From NCBI GenBank assembly GCA_951812925.1, contig OX638372.1:50061722-50125721 (forward strand): DNA of 64,000 nt. Direction: 5' to 3'. This DNA is from Calliopum simillimum (Eukaryota > Arthropoda > Insecta > Diptera > Lauxaniidae). The notes below the pieces were generated by a model that was given only the letters and a program-made list of their open reading frames with translations, had not been told where the DNA came from and searched no databases. Position 1 is the first letter of the stretch. Every line of letters begins with the position of its first letter. This document shows, in pieces, positions 45,773 to 57,961 of the stretch. A program made the translations under genes and the position numbers.

Positions 45773-47903
45773 TATAGCCCAGCCAAATTAGCATAAAAAT
45801 TGATTTTAAATAACAATAATTAGGGGAAAGCTGAAAATTGGTACAGACCTTATATACACCATTACAAGTAAACTGTCAAAAGTCCCCATTGATCCCATGT
45901 GAGCTAAAAAAGTTATTCAAGGTCAAAGGTCACAAAAAATAGTTATTTGGAAATATCTCGCCAGCAGTAGCCTCAAGAGAAAAATGTTTGCCCGCAATTT
46001 TATAGCTAATAAAATTTCCTATAAAAATGGTCTGCAAATCAATTTCATGCGAATTATAGCTTAGAAGATATTCTTAATTAAATTGCGCCCAAAACTAGTC
46101 AAATGAGCGTGCCGAGTATGAGTGCGCATAGTGATGTGTTCAGCTTTAAATTTAATTAACTCATGAACGGTGAGTCACACGTAAAAAGTGAAAATACTCT
46201 TTAAAGAAAATTGCTTGCTTTACAAAATGCATGTTGTTTTTTTTTCGTGTGACTAATAGTTTAGGAGATATTTTTTGACAATCCCAAAATTTTGAAAAAA
46301 ACAGTTTTTGCAAAATATCTCAGAAACGATGTGCCTTAGGGAAAAATTTTTTTCAACCATTTTGTAGTACATGCAATTCCCCGTGGCGGTTCCTACGAAC
46401 ACTTTTTTTCGTCCGACTTACCGTTCATGAGATATCGCGAGTTGAAAATCCTTCGAAAATCAACTTTCAGATAAATTTTACTAAGCACACTCGTATGCCG
46501 CACGGCTTTTGCTTTGCTGCTTTCCATTTCCTTTGTAGTTTGCTGCGTCGACTGCACACATTATCGTTTTCAGGGGTACCACATGATTTTTTTTTTTTTA
46601 GTTTTTCTTACATCTTACTTTTTAAATTTAAAAATTTATTTTTGTCTTAAAATGTTAAAATAAAAATTTTAAAAGTAATAAAAACATTTTTAGGGTTACC
46701 ACATGACTATTTCCTAAAATTTTTTGCTTATTGTAGATCGTGCTATTTTTGGAAAAATTAAAATATTTTATAAATAGGTATTTTTACTTTTTTTTGTGAG
46801 GCTCTCCTTTCATATATTATCGCAACTTAAAAATCAATACATCACTCGTAGTAAATAAAATATTTCAAATTTTAAAAAAAATGTGTATTTGAGCGTTTCT
46901 GATATCAAAAAATTTTAATTTTTCCAAAAATAGCACGATCTACAGTAAGCAAAAAATTTTAGGAAATAGTCATGTGGTAACCCTAAAAATGTTTTTATTA
47001 CTTTTAAAATTTTTATTTTAACATTTGAAGACAAAAATAAATTTTTAAATTTAAAAAGTAAGATGTAAGAAAAACTAAAAAAAAAAAATCATGTGGTACC
47101 CCTGAAAACGATAATGTGTGCAGTCGACGCAGCAAACTACAAAGGAAATGGAAAGCAGCAAAGCAAAAGCCGTGCGGCATACGAGTGTGCTTAGTAAAAT
47201 TTATCTGAAAGTTGATTTTCGAAGGATTTTCAACTCGCGATATCTCATGAACGGTAAGTCGGACGAAAAAAGTGTTCGTAAGGACCGCCGCCACGGGGAA
47301 TTGCATGTACTACAAAATGGTTGAAAAAAATTTTCCCTAAGGCACATCGTTTCTGAGATATTTTGCAAAAACTGTTTTTTTCAAAATTTTGGGATTGTCA
47401 AAAAATATCTCCTAAACTATTAGTCACACGAAAAAAAAACAACATGCATTTTGTAAAGCAAGCAATTTTCTTTATAGAGTATTTTCACTTTTTACGTGTG
47501 ACTCACCGTTCATGAGTTAATTAAATTTAAAGCTGAACACATCACTATGCGCACTCATACTCGGCACGCTCATTTTACTAGTCTTGGGCGCAATTTAATT
47601 AAGAATATCTTCTAAGCTATAATTCGCATGAAATCGATTTGCAGACCATTTTTATAGGAAATTTTATTAGCTATAAAATTGCGGACAAACCTTTTTCTCT
47701 TGAGGCTACTGCTGGCGAGATATTTCCAAATAACTATTTTTTGTGACCTTTGACCTTGAATAACTTTTTTAGCTCACATGGGATCAATGGGGACTTTTGA
47801 CAGTTTACTTGTAATGGTGTATATAAGGTCTGTACCAATTTTCAGCTTTCCCCTAATTATTGTTATTTAACATCAATTTTTATGCTAATTTGCCTGGGCT
47901 ATA
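45773..47903. repeat. Near-perfect 2.13-kb palindrome (arms about 1 kb)
   Basis: TATAGCCCAG at 45773 mirrors CTGGGCTATA (ending 47903, one-base difference), and the arms remain complementary almost base for base to a centre near 46840. Examples are 'ggtacagaccttatatacac' with its complement near 47825 and 'gccgcacggcttttgctttg' with its complement near 47160. Only scattered mismatches are visible over about 1 kb per arm. No transposase. Any transcript would fold into a long double-stranded RNA. Confidence 0.95.
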
Positions 47904-48413
47904 CTAATGAAAGTACCAACACCAACGCGATTTTTCTTAATTGAAGTATGATAAATTTATATTGAACTAATTAAATAGTAATTTTTGCAATTTTTCAACA
48001 ACAGACGCAAGCAAGTGCTAACATGGAAATTGATTACATAAGTTTCGGCTATTTCCACATACATATTTATATATTTTCATATATAAACATGTATATATCC
48101 TCATCAGATCAGTTTTAGTTAAATCTTGTCAGAAACCGTACTCGAACCCGTGACTCCCGTTTACTTATGAAAGAAAACGCGGTGCTTTAGCGATTGCGCT
48201 ATTGGACACGGATAAACTCTCTGTACAGGATCGCCTATATGAATAGATTATAAGGCTCATTAGCGCCGTCTGTTGTGAAAAATTGCCAAATTGTTAGTTG
48301 GTAACACACTCTGGTTTTGAGACATGCTACGCTAGCTACAATTAAATATTAAAGTTATTCATTCCACTTTTAGGCATTTACTGCAAAACCAGTCGATTGA
48401 TAGCAGCACCATA
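47904..48413. other. 5' flank of EcKL copy 1
   Basis: It includes a tRNA-like segment (48125-48215) and, from about 48340, the leader shared with the second kinase copy ('attccacttttag', 'gattgatagcagcac'). Confidence 0.5.
48125..48215 (-). other. tRNA-like segment (SINE head or tRNA pseudogene)
   Basis: On the - strand it reads an A-box-like TAGCGCAATCGC and, about 45 nt later, a B-box-like GGGTTCGAGTAC. This spacing is that of internal Pol III promoters in tRNAs. The acceptor stem does not pair convincingly, so a working tRNA is unlikely. A tRNA-derived SINE head or relic is the better reading. Confidence 0.4.
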
Positions 48414-51400
48414 ATGAGTTTAGCCGATATTTCTGCAAAATTTACTGAGGCAACACTTGATGATATTATCAGGAAAGCTGGTGGTTCTAAACATACATCT
48501 TTTGAATTCGGCAAAGGTTTCAAGAAAGGAGATTCTTATCTTAGCGAAGTTTTTCGACTTTGTGTATATGGTATTAATGATGAGAATAGGTAAGTGTATA
48601 TGTACATTTTCTACATTATGCTCATCACTATCAACACACATTGCAGCTCCACTATAAAGGTCAACTTGATTGTTAAATCTATGCCAGACAATTTAGCACG
48701 CCGAAAACTTTTTCATTCCGCTGATTTCTTTCGTAATGAAATAAATTTTTATTCATATGTAATACCAGCATGGGAAGCGCTTCAGATCAAAAATAAACCG
48801 AAAAACCCATTTACTGATTATCCGACATGTTATGCGTCGCTTTGTGATGGAGAAAATGATTTTATTGCTTTGGGTGATGTCAGCTTTGATGGTTTTGGTT
48901 CACCGAATAGGTAAGTTCTAGAATATTTTTAATATAATTGGATTATTTGTACAATGTGGGTAGATCTACTTCACAGAGATTTTTATAACATAAAAGAAAA
49001 TGGTTTGCCAGTTATTACAATTATATAAGAAATAAAAAGGCTTTTTTAGTGGCAAATAATTTGGATAATCAATTTAAAAACATATTTAAATTTGAAAAAT
49101 AAAAAAAAAGCCTTTTTATTTCTTATATAATTCTTAACAGTATTTTCATTAGTGTCGCATAATTTCTGTATACAAAGAACCAACAAGTTGGGTTCTTCTT
49201 TAAAATTAATCAATTCACTAAAATTAGCAACATTAGAAAAAAAGAAAAAGATATGAAAATAGTGGTGAAACATCAATGGGAAATATTTGAATTAAAAACT
49301 GAATTAGAAAAATCAACCGAAAGGAATATATGACAGTCGAAATGCAATTGCAATGATAAACACTCCTCTTCGTTTCAATATATTTCCAGACTTTACATTC
49401 AGAAACGAGACGACAGTAAAAGCTGAAACGGCAATTAAAAAGCCAACGGGAATAGGAATGAATAATTTAATCTATGGGGTCGAAATTTATTTTTTTTTTA
49501 ACTTAATATTAAGTTTTAGCTGCTATATCTATATATTAATAGGCAAGACATAAACTGGTCCATATTTTTTCACTATATTAGAAATGGAGTACGACTTTAA
49601 ATTATACACCATTAGAAAGGCATTTGCGTGTAGATGTGCACAAAGTTAAAATTATGTTAATATTTTGACTTTAAGCCATTTAAAATTAAATACAAATCTT
49701 TCAATATTAACAACAACAAAATACACGAGCACACAGAGCTGAAAAAGAAGATACAGCACAAAGAGAAAGACAACTAGTAAGGGTGTAAATTTTGGCCTGG
49801 CCAAAAAATAAATACCCTACACTGCAGTATTTTGAAAATTTTGCTTATATGAGAGGTGCCACGCCCTCTTGTCCGGGTACACCCAGTTTTTGTTCAGAGC
49901 TTGCATTTATAGTTTTTAGTGTCAGAGTGAAATTTAGTTGGATTATCCCAAAAACTTTTTCAGTATAGCATTTTGAAACTTTTGCTTATATGGGAGGTGC
50001 CACGACCCCTTGTACGATTTCAACCAATTTTTGCTGAGAGCTTTCATTTATAATTTTTAGTGTCTGAGTCAAAGTTGGTTCGAATATCTCAAAAAACGCT
50101 TTCAGTATAGCGTTTTGAAGCTTTTGCTTGTATGGGAGGTGCCACGCCCTCTTGTCCGAATTCGCTCAGTTTTTTATCAGAGCTTGCGCTTACAATTTGT
50201 AGTACTTATGTGTATTGTGGTTTCATTGTCGTGAAAAATACTCCTAAAATTGCATTTTGAATATAATTTTTGTATGGGCGGTAGGCGTGTCTGTTGACCG
50301 ATTTTGCTCATTTTCAATCCCCCGAGCTAACTTTGACGACGGAGGCAGTGTACCAAATTTCATTGAATTATCTTGCTCAGTTTTCCCAAAAAGTGTATTT
50401 CAACACACAGCCAGCCAGCCACCCAGCCAGCCAGACAGACGGACATGGCTATATCGACTCAGGAATGTGACGCTGATCAAGAATATATATACTTTTCTAT
50501 ATCTGCCACGCCTCCTTCTCTGCGTTACAAACGGAAGGAAAAAGTGAATATCCTGGGTGTAGGGTATAAAAATGGTTTTTCTTTTCTTTTCGTTTCACAT
50601 TTGTCATTGTACCAGGGATGATAAATAAGACTATCTATTTTGTACTAAATAGCAAAAAAGTACTAAAACTATTCAAAAAGTACCAAAATTATTTAATACA
50701 ATACATTTGTGGTAAAATTTTGACCATTGGCCGATTCTAGTATCTACTTCTACTAATATATAAAAATGAGATATTGTTTGTTTGTTTGTATGTTTGTTAT
50801 TTATGGACTCGGAAACTAACAGACCGATTTGAATGAAATTTTCGCTGTATGTTGGTATTAAAAAAAGCTATGTTATAGACTTCAAAAAATTCGCGGTACC
50901 ACGCCCCCCTTAAAAATTAATTCTTTATATCTCTGAAACTACTTGACGCAGATAATTGAAAATTGGTGCATTTATAAAGTGCATAAGGCAAATAGTTTTC
51001 AAATAAATTAACTCACCATATCTCCAAAAACATTTAACAGACATAGATGAGATTAAGTATATGTATTTAGAGTACCGGAAAAAACAATGTCCATTAAAAA
51101 ATGGGCGGTTCCACGCCCTTAAAAAAATGTCGTCATATCTCTAAAACTATTTAACGCATAAAGATGAGGTTTGGGACATATAACATATTTATATCCCTTG
51201 AAAAAATTGGTGATGTCCCAAACAGAGTGTAGCAACGCACACCGGAAAATGCTAGTTTTTTTTATAAAACTAACATTACATTCAAATAATTCATATTTCT
51301 AAATTAGGCAAACATTTATTACATTAGAAGAATGTCTAATTATTATGCGTACATTAGGCCGTTTTCATGGCATCACTTTGGCCCTACATGCGTTGGAACC

Positions 51401-52387
51401 GGAAACGTTTGAGCATGTTAGCAAACAATTGGAGGTTTGTATATCAATTAAAAAATAGTGTTAATAAACTTCTTATATTATATTTGCTATTATTGTTTAG
51501 GAAACATATTATGCAGAAAAGAATCGTACATGGTATGGTGATTTTGTAAAACTCGCACAAATAGTTGGCAAAGATGCTATTTCTAACACATATCCAGACA
51601 CCAAATATGAGATTTTGGCCAACAAATTTCTGCAGGATAATCTTTACGATCAAATGATACAACTGGTATCTACAAAATGTGCGTAAAAAGTTTTTTTTAC
51701 ATCAAAATTTATTTTTTATTTTTTTTACTTTGGGCCTCAATTTAGTTTTTTTTATACATACGTACATATGTATCTATCTATTTAAACTATTTCTTTTACA
51801 TTCTCTTCCTTTAAATAATAGCAAAATATATGGTATTTGATCATGGTGATTGTTGGTCACCAAACTTTTTAACTCGTTATGATAAGGATGGCACTCCAGA
51901 AGCTATTACAATAATTGATTTTCAATTGACACGATGCGCTTCCTTGGCCTTAGATATTTCATTCTTCATATATTCGTGCACAAGCCAAGAGTTGCGTGAG
52001 TTACACTATGAGAAATTGTTGAAAGTAAGAGTTTATTTGTTATTGTTAAGTAAACTGAAAATAAATATTGCTTTTTCATTTCATAAGGAATATCATAAAA
52101 GTGCCACAGACTTGATTACTGATTTGGGTGCTGACGCAACAGTTGTCCTCCCTTGGGAAGGACTTTTGGATGAATTGCAGCAATTTGGTCGTTTTGGTTG
52201 TGGCATTGGTATTGAATCGATACCGATGTCTTTACTTGAAGATGACGATGTACCTGATCTTGATGAAATCAAAGAAAATGCAGTATTAACTGATGTTTGG
52301 AATATAAAGCCATTTGCAGAGCCTGAAAAACGCCAACGTGTTGCAGATATATTTAAACATGCAATAGATTTAGGTTATATTAAATAG
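48414..52387 (+). CDS. EcKL/CHK kinase-like protein, copy 1
   Basis: Exons: 48414-48589, 48647-48910, 51308-51434, 51501-51678, 51822-52024, 52088-52387 (1248 nt, 415 aa); every join keeps frame with GT-AG. It belongs to the ecdysteroid kinase-like (EcKL, CHK-domain) family of cytosolic small-molecule kinases related to choline and aminoglycoside kinases. Some members phosphorylate ecdysteroids at C-22; others are linked to detoxification. Substrate here is unknown. Visible motifs: the nucleotide-site Lys69 in 'KVNLIVKSMP', Glu90 in 'FFRNEINFY', the Brenner loop HGDCWSPN (256-263, catalytic Asp258, Asn263) and the metal-binding IIDFQ (Asp281). The length is typical. Intron 2 (2.4 kb) is swollen by an INE-1-like element and a Helitron. 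A neighbouring near-identical copy starts 12.5 kb downstream. No defect seen. Confidence 0.92.
49774..50572 (-). mobile_element. INE-1-like element, copy 3, in EcKL copy 1 intron 2
   Basis: On the + strand it starts CTAGTAAGGGTGT and ends GGGTGTAGGGTATAAAAA, the reverse of copies 1 and 2. Three internal ~130-bp units with 'gggaggtgccacgccctctt' and a CCAG/CAGC microsatellite (50407-50432) are present. On its own strand CTAG is followed by T. The matching part of intron 2 is deleted in kinase copy 2. Confidence 0.8.
50743..51255 (+). mobile_element. Non-autonomous Helitron, 513 bp
   Basis: It begins TCTACTTCTACTAATATATA after an A, ends GCAACGCACACCGG...GCTAG before a T, and carries 'tttgtttgtttgtatgtttg' and 'ggactcggaaactaac' near its start. 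TC...CTAG ends inserted between A and T are diagnostic of Helitrons. Its 3' part is also in intron 2 of kinase copy 2 (62658-62942). Confidence 0.8.
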
Positions 52388-52764
52388 ATTGTCATTACTC
52401 AGGTAGAACAAAAATAAAGTGATTATGTTTATGGTATCTTCTGAAAGCAGATATCAAAAATTATTAATGCCGAAAATGTAAATCAATTAACAAAGATTTC
52501 GCATATTCTTCAGTAGATAACACCATTCTATCATCATCATAACACATTATTTTATCTTTTAATTTTATCGCACAACTCACAATATAAATTTTAAAATGTC
52601 ACAAACTTAAAAATTTTTCACATGCTTGTGTAAGCACATTCTACAACTACAAATCAGCTTAATTTAACACAGATAAATGTGCTAAAGACAAGCACAGATA
52701 AACATTCATTAAAAACACAGCTATTGATTGGGAAATCAAAGAAATTGTATGTTTATTGTACATT
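52388..52764. other. EcKL copy 1 3' flank
   Basis: 'aaaataaag' at about 52408 may be the poly(A) signal. Noncoding. Confidence 0.45.
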
Positions 52765-53271
52765 AGTGGTATTCACGAAGTAGAGCAGCTGGCAGGGCAG
52801 ATGGGCTGAATAGCACAGTGTAAGCTAAGTAAGTGAACGGCTGTGTAGCATCATTGCTAAAGAGCTACGAAATCAGATGGTTTTTGTTTACTTTTAAAAA
52901 ATAAAAAAAATTTTGTGTCAAAATTTATGAATCAAAATATATGAAAATACCTACCACGGAAGAATGAAAAAAGTCTAATAGTTGTCCAACAGAGTTTTTA
53001 GTGGCTTCTCAACTATGCAAGTTTCCTTTTGCCGGTCCATTTTATTTTTATTTGCAAAAAAAAAAAATTTTATTTTATTTAAATACAAATGTCAATATAA
53101 TTTTGACACATTTTGCTGTAGTAGAAAAGCTATTCAATTTACTCAAAGGTTTTGTGTAGCAAAAGAGCTAACTTGTAGCTAAATTTCTCAGATGTATTTT
53201 GTTGTTGCTTAGAGCAGATTTGCTCTTTTACCCTTTTGCCACACTAGCTGCCCTACTTCGTGAATACCGTT
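52765..53271. mobile_element. 507-bp MITE with target ATT
   Basis: The ends AGTGGTATTCACGAAGTAG and (complement) AACGGTATTCACGAAGTAG are flanked by ATT (52762-52764, 53272-53274). Terminal similarity runs on through 'gcagct'. The GGTATTCACGA core and 3-bp AAT/ATT target are shared with the otherwise unrelated MITE at 10997. Confidence 0.8.
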
Positions 53272-53274
53272 ATT

Positions 53275-54424
53275 GTTTATTTAAAACATTAATCATATCT
53301 GTTTGTATATTATGCTCTTAAGCGGCAAAAAATAGCAAATATATTTGTGTTATAACACTTCTATTTTGAAAAACTGTTCTTACTCGTAAAATAATGAAGG
53401 TGAGGCTACCACAGAAATATTAACAAATAGATTTCTTATGTATTTTATAACAATTAATGTAATTAAAGCTTTTCTTATTCTATTGCGAAATATTTTTATA
53501 AACATTTTACATTTGCACATAAGCCAAAGAAATTCACCAACAATTGCTAAAATTGGCAACCGAAAAAAATATTTGACATTTTCGTAATAGGTGGTGTACC
53601 AAAGAAGAACTGTAAGGGGGTGAAGTAACTCCCTGACTCGACGAGCAATAAATCATGCAATACTTCAGGTCATAACAGCAAAATATCTAGTGGAGACACC
53701 AAAATGTTATGAAATGAAAATTTCATAACATCAAATCACATCAATTTTGACATAAAAAAAAAATTATGATTTAAATTATAACATAAATAATTGCACGTCG
53801 AGTCGTGGTGTTAGAGGTCGTAATAGGGGTTGGTGAGACTGGAATGTTTGGCAGGGAAGCGGGAGGATGTAAAATTCATGGTATAGGCGAGCAGGGTATT
53901 TTTGCAGGGTTGCAGGAGGTACGTGGAATGAGAAAACGTCAAAAGTCCATGGTGAATACTAATCGATGTAAACAATCGAAGCAATTTTTTGTTCTTAATA
54001 AATTTTTATAAATAAATTGCCGTGACATTGAAAGCCATCAATTGAATAACTTCCTAAATTACCATTTGACCACTTGTCTATGTTTGAGGTTGTTTTAATT
54101 TGGGATTTCAATTAATACAGCCTATTTTAGATCTATTGTTTACATTTAGCAGAAATTAATTGAAATGGTTAAATAAAATCAGCTGTTTTTGACTTTACTA
54201 CAAAAAAAAAAAAAAAAAAAAGATGTGAGAAAAACGGAGAGATGCCAGAGCTTTCAATCGTGATTTCTGAAAAAATACTTTTAAAATCTTTAGAAAAAAT
54301 AAAGATACGGCAGGGACAATTAATGCGTGAATTTAATACTAATAAACGATTTTTCATAGGGTTTGTGTGGCCCAAGGTGCTGACAGGTTCAATTAAAACG
54401 CTTTCGCCTCTAGTTCTCTATGCT
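53275..54424. other. Unassigned sequence
   Basis: It has long A run at 54201-54220, a short 'aaatttcataac' inverted phrase near 53706-53730 and no recognised gene. Confidence 0.4.
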
Positions 54425-55480
54425 CTATGCGACAATAGTAAAAGTTTAAGAGCGTCAAATCTTTTCTGGTGGCAACGCCATTTAGTAATATGTAATACGT
54501 GTCTCTCTGCGTTGTGATTCTCACGGAATTAAAATCTAATCTTTTATTAATTTCTTTAAGTGGTTTTCACTTGGTTTTTTCGGTCGGTTAGAGAATTTGT
54601 AAATACTCCAATTTATTTCATAAAAACATACATTTGTAAGTAAAAACGACATAGTAATTAGATTTTGCACTAAATAAAACTAAAAGAAAAGTAAACAATA
54701 CAATATTAAATACATCCAATACATAAGTAAGTGATTAAAAAAGTAGCGTAGAGACCGGCATCGTTCAAGAGATAAAAGTGACGTCAGAAATTTCGTAGTG
54801 ATTAGTGGGCGGTAATTTCAAGCCGGGCAAAACTATGTAATTTGATAAATTTTTTTAGAAATTCAAAATAATCCAACTGGAATATGTCTAGTTAAACTAG
54901 ATTTTTTTAGTGCTGGCGAAGAGATATATAACCAAGAGACGCAAACAAGCACTGGAGCAATTTTTGAGGTTTGTATTATCCGCAGGCGGTAGCTTTGACG
55001 AATTTAGAAGTTGAACGGCAGCGCAATTCAACCAAAAAATTTATTTATATCTCTTGGCATCCGGATGAGAAGAGATGTATACAGATTTTTTGGTTAAATA
55101 ACGCTGCCGTTTAACTTCTTAATTCGTCAAAGCTACAGTCTGTGAACAATACAAACCTCAAAAAATTGCTCCAGTGCTTCTTTGCGTCTCTTGATATATA
55201 TCTCTTCGTTCGAAGATATGAATATTTCAGTGTTTTTCAAACTGTGGGTCGCGACCCCAAGTCTCACTCAAATCCTAATTGGATATTTTTCTTAGTTTTT
55301 ATATTCGGCATTAAATAATTTCAAAGCATCCTCGCCAGCTCTTGATATTATTCTTCACCCTTCCAGTCACTCCAAAATTGGAGCGTTATTGGAGCGTCGG
55401 GAGTTTTTAACCTTCTCTGCTTCAGTATGCTGTTGTTCGCAGCATTAGACTGTTTCTTGGACTCAAATACTGCATTATAT
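54425..55480. repeat. Repeat B, copy B2
   Basis: It matches B1 (44657-45772) in order and spacing but has a 292-bp foldback at 54917-55208 where B1 has only about 40 bp ('tatggtatgagtacatgtg'). It lacks B1's 45215-45545 segment. Confidence 0.75.
54917..55208. repeat. 292-bp foldback within B2
   Basis: CGAAGAGATATATAACCAAG mirrors CTTGATATATATCTCTTCG (ending 55208) with minor slippage. The inner arms include 'gagcaatttttgaggtttgt' and 'gacgaatt[t/a]agaagttga'. Inserted relative to B1. Confidence 0.8.
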
Positions 55481-55641
55481 TTTTTTCTCCAAAATACTGC
55501 GAAACAGTACAATACATAATATTTTCTTTCCCAAGATACTGCGAAAAAATTTTAAACTTCAAATAACTTGGGGGTAATACACAAAATTTTTAGCTCATTG
55601 AGCTTTTCACTAACACAAATAAAATTTTTCCAATAACACGA

Positions 55642-56662
55642 CCCCGTAGCGTAAGCTGACTTCCATGGCGTTTTCATCAATGACTTGTCGGTGACATTGA
55701 GTCTCACACACGTTTTTTAGGCGACATACAATAGACATATCGTAGACATAATCACTGACAAGACATTGTCATGCATACGCCTCTCAACAAGTGACACAAA
55801 CAAGAAAATGTCATGCAATCGTCAGCCTCATACAAATCCTCTTTAATTTTTTCATTATTTTTCATTGTTTTCTTTGTCAGTCTTGCTAGTTGTTTTTCTT
55901 AAAAAAACTGATTGAAATTGAAGAGAACAATTTTATTTTATCAAACATTTATTTGTTCATCACTTTTTGTCAGCTGAAAAACGGTCCTGGAAAATGTAAG
56001 AATTGTGGTTCGTAGATTATGTAGAGACATTAATGGCAGACATTTTCTTTAATATTTTATAGAGGCAGAAATAGCATTTCACGAAAATTGTGGCCGAACT
56101 TTGAGCACTATAATGAGGATTAAGAAGAGAGCGTAGAAATGATGGCTACAAAGAAAACGCCGTAGTGACAGATAATTATTAATATATATTTATGTACATT
56201 TTTTCTTTTGAAATTAATTTCTTCATTTAGTAAGTAATGTACTAGATATGTACCACCCTAATATAATATAATTTGGTAAAAAAAACCCAGTAATTTATTA
56301 ATTATTTAGAATTGAATAGGAAAAGGTTTGAACAAAGAAAAGGTCATTTGTCATTCACAGCCGTTGATGACACATCACGTCATTGTCGTTTACCTGACGT
56401 TGATGACATATAAACATTGTGTCACTTATGTCCACTGCATGACAAAGTCATCCCCAAGCATCATGCTCCCTCCAAGACAATGTCATCCAGAAGGCATCAT
56501 GTTCTCAGCATGACAATGTCATCCAGAAGGTATTAACGACAGCATGGTCACTTGTATGGAATTGTCATGAAGACTTATATGGGAACGTCCCTGAATGTCA
56601 TCAACGCTAAAGCACTGTCGTTAGTGACTCATAATGATTCTTTCATGACATTCGCTACGGGG
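55642..56662. mobile_element. 1.02-kb TIR element with dense TGACA/TGTCA arrays
   Basis: The ends CCCCGTAGCG (55642-55651) and CGCTACGGGG (56653-56662) are inverted. The outer ~180 bp on the left and ~310 bp on the right are packed with 'atgac', 'tgaca', 'tgtca' and 'gtcat' words, for example 'gacaatgtcatccagaaggc' given twice in tandem (about 56478 and 56513). The middle (55850-56320) lacks them. The class is unknown; no target duplication is evident. A possible broken exon-like stretch around 56060-56160 is not recognisable. Confidence 0.65.
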
Positions 56663-57195
56663 GAAATGAATTTAGAGATATGTACCCAGCAAACAAAAAC
56701 GTTTGGAAAATAACTTATTATACACTTATTGAAGCCAAACATTTCGTTTGGAAATTAACTTGCAAAGTATTTGGAAATTCTTGAATTTTAATTATTTATT
56801 AATCGAAACTGGACCCTTCATAGCAAGCTTGTGAAAATTATTTGGAACAAGTTTACTATAAATGTTTTTATACAATATATTCCAAACCTTTTTATACAAT
56901 ATTTTTAAATTGTTTTCTAAGCGTTTTTAGAAACATTTTGCAAACGTTTTGTAAGGGTATTAAACAATGTTTTCACGTTATTTTTGAATAAATTTTTTAT
57001 TTGATTTTATTTCATGATTTGTACAATGGTATAATGTTATGATTTACAAAACAAAAACTATTAAACAAAAGTTAAAAGCGAAAGCAAAAACAATAGATGG
57101 AATAAGATAACAAATTTGTTAATGGTACAAAAAAAATAAAATTTCATTTGATAATTTAATGAAGCAATGACATATAATATACAGGGTGTAATCGG

Positions 57196-57845
57196 TAAGG
57201 TTACGAAGCTGATGGGATGTGATATACTTAGACTAACAAAAAATTGCACTTGAGGGTTTTCCGACTTATTTTAGAAAAACAATTTTCTTGGGTCACCATA
57301 GAACTTTAGAGGAAACTTTTTTGTAAGAATCTTTTATCTAATTATATGAGCTTTCTAAAATATTATTTGTTTCATAGAGTTTCAAAAGATTTCGCAAAGT
57401 TTTGGACCTTTTTTCTCCACTTTTTGACTTTGGCGGCCATTTTTGTACTAAAAAGGTCTTATTAACATATCCTTCGTAATTTTTTCCGGAGTTATCGTAG
57501 TGCATTTGTCAAACCAATTTTTTTAATTGAGGTCTGAAAAAAATGCTTTTCAAGAACAATCTATTTGAAGGCTCCAGTAGAAAAAGGACAGCACTTGTAG
57601 CGCGCACTTCATATGCATTGCAACACAACGAGTTTGTTGTTACATAAAAGTATTTTTATTCGACCTCAAATTCAAAAGTTAGTATGACAAATGCACTAAC
57701 GAATTAAAGGAAATTTCACGAGAATTTCAAAAAAATTATAAAAAGATACGTTGATGGGACCTTTTTCATACTAAATTAGCCGCCGAAGTCATTTTAGAGC
57801 CTCCCATCAGGTGCAATTTTTTGTTAGTCTAGCTTCGTAACCTTA
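57196..57845. repeat. 650-bp foldback
   Basis: TAAGGTTACGAAGCT mirrors AGCTTCGTAACCTTA. Further in, 'agactaacaaaaaattgcac' pairs with 'gtgcaattttttgttagtct' and 'gcggccatttttgtactaaa' with its diverged complement. Confidence 0.8.
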
Positions 57846-57961
57846 TGCGAGATACTCAGTAAGCAGATAAAAGGTTACAGATAACAGGCTTTGCTGGCCG
57901 TATTAAAATCTTCTTCGATGCACCCTCTTTCGATTACTGAAGCATCTATATGAATAAAAAA

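Noticed and set aside
47013..47306. Overlapping frames on both strands at 47013-47324
   Set aside because: They lie in one arm of the palindrome, with matching sequence in the other arm; composition is not protein-like.
50257..50547. Frames similar at 50257, 58405 and 62231
   Set aside because: Similarity comes from the INE-1-like repeat in which all three lie, including the CCAG microsatellite; not a protein family.
53805..54011. Gly/Val-rich frame of 68 codons
   Set aside because: No known domain, no splice context, and surrounding DNA is noncoding.
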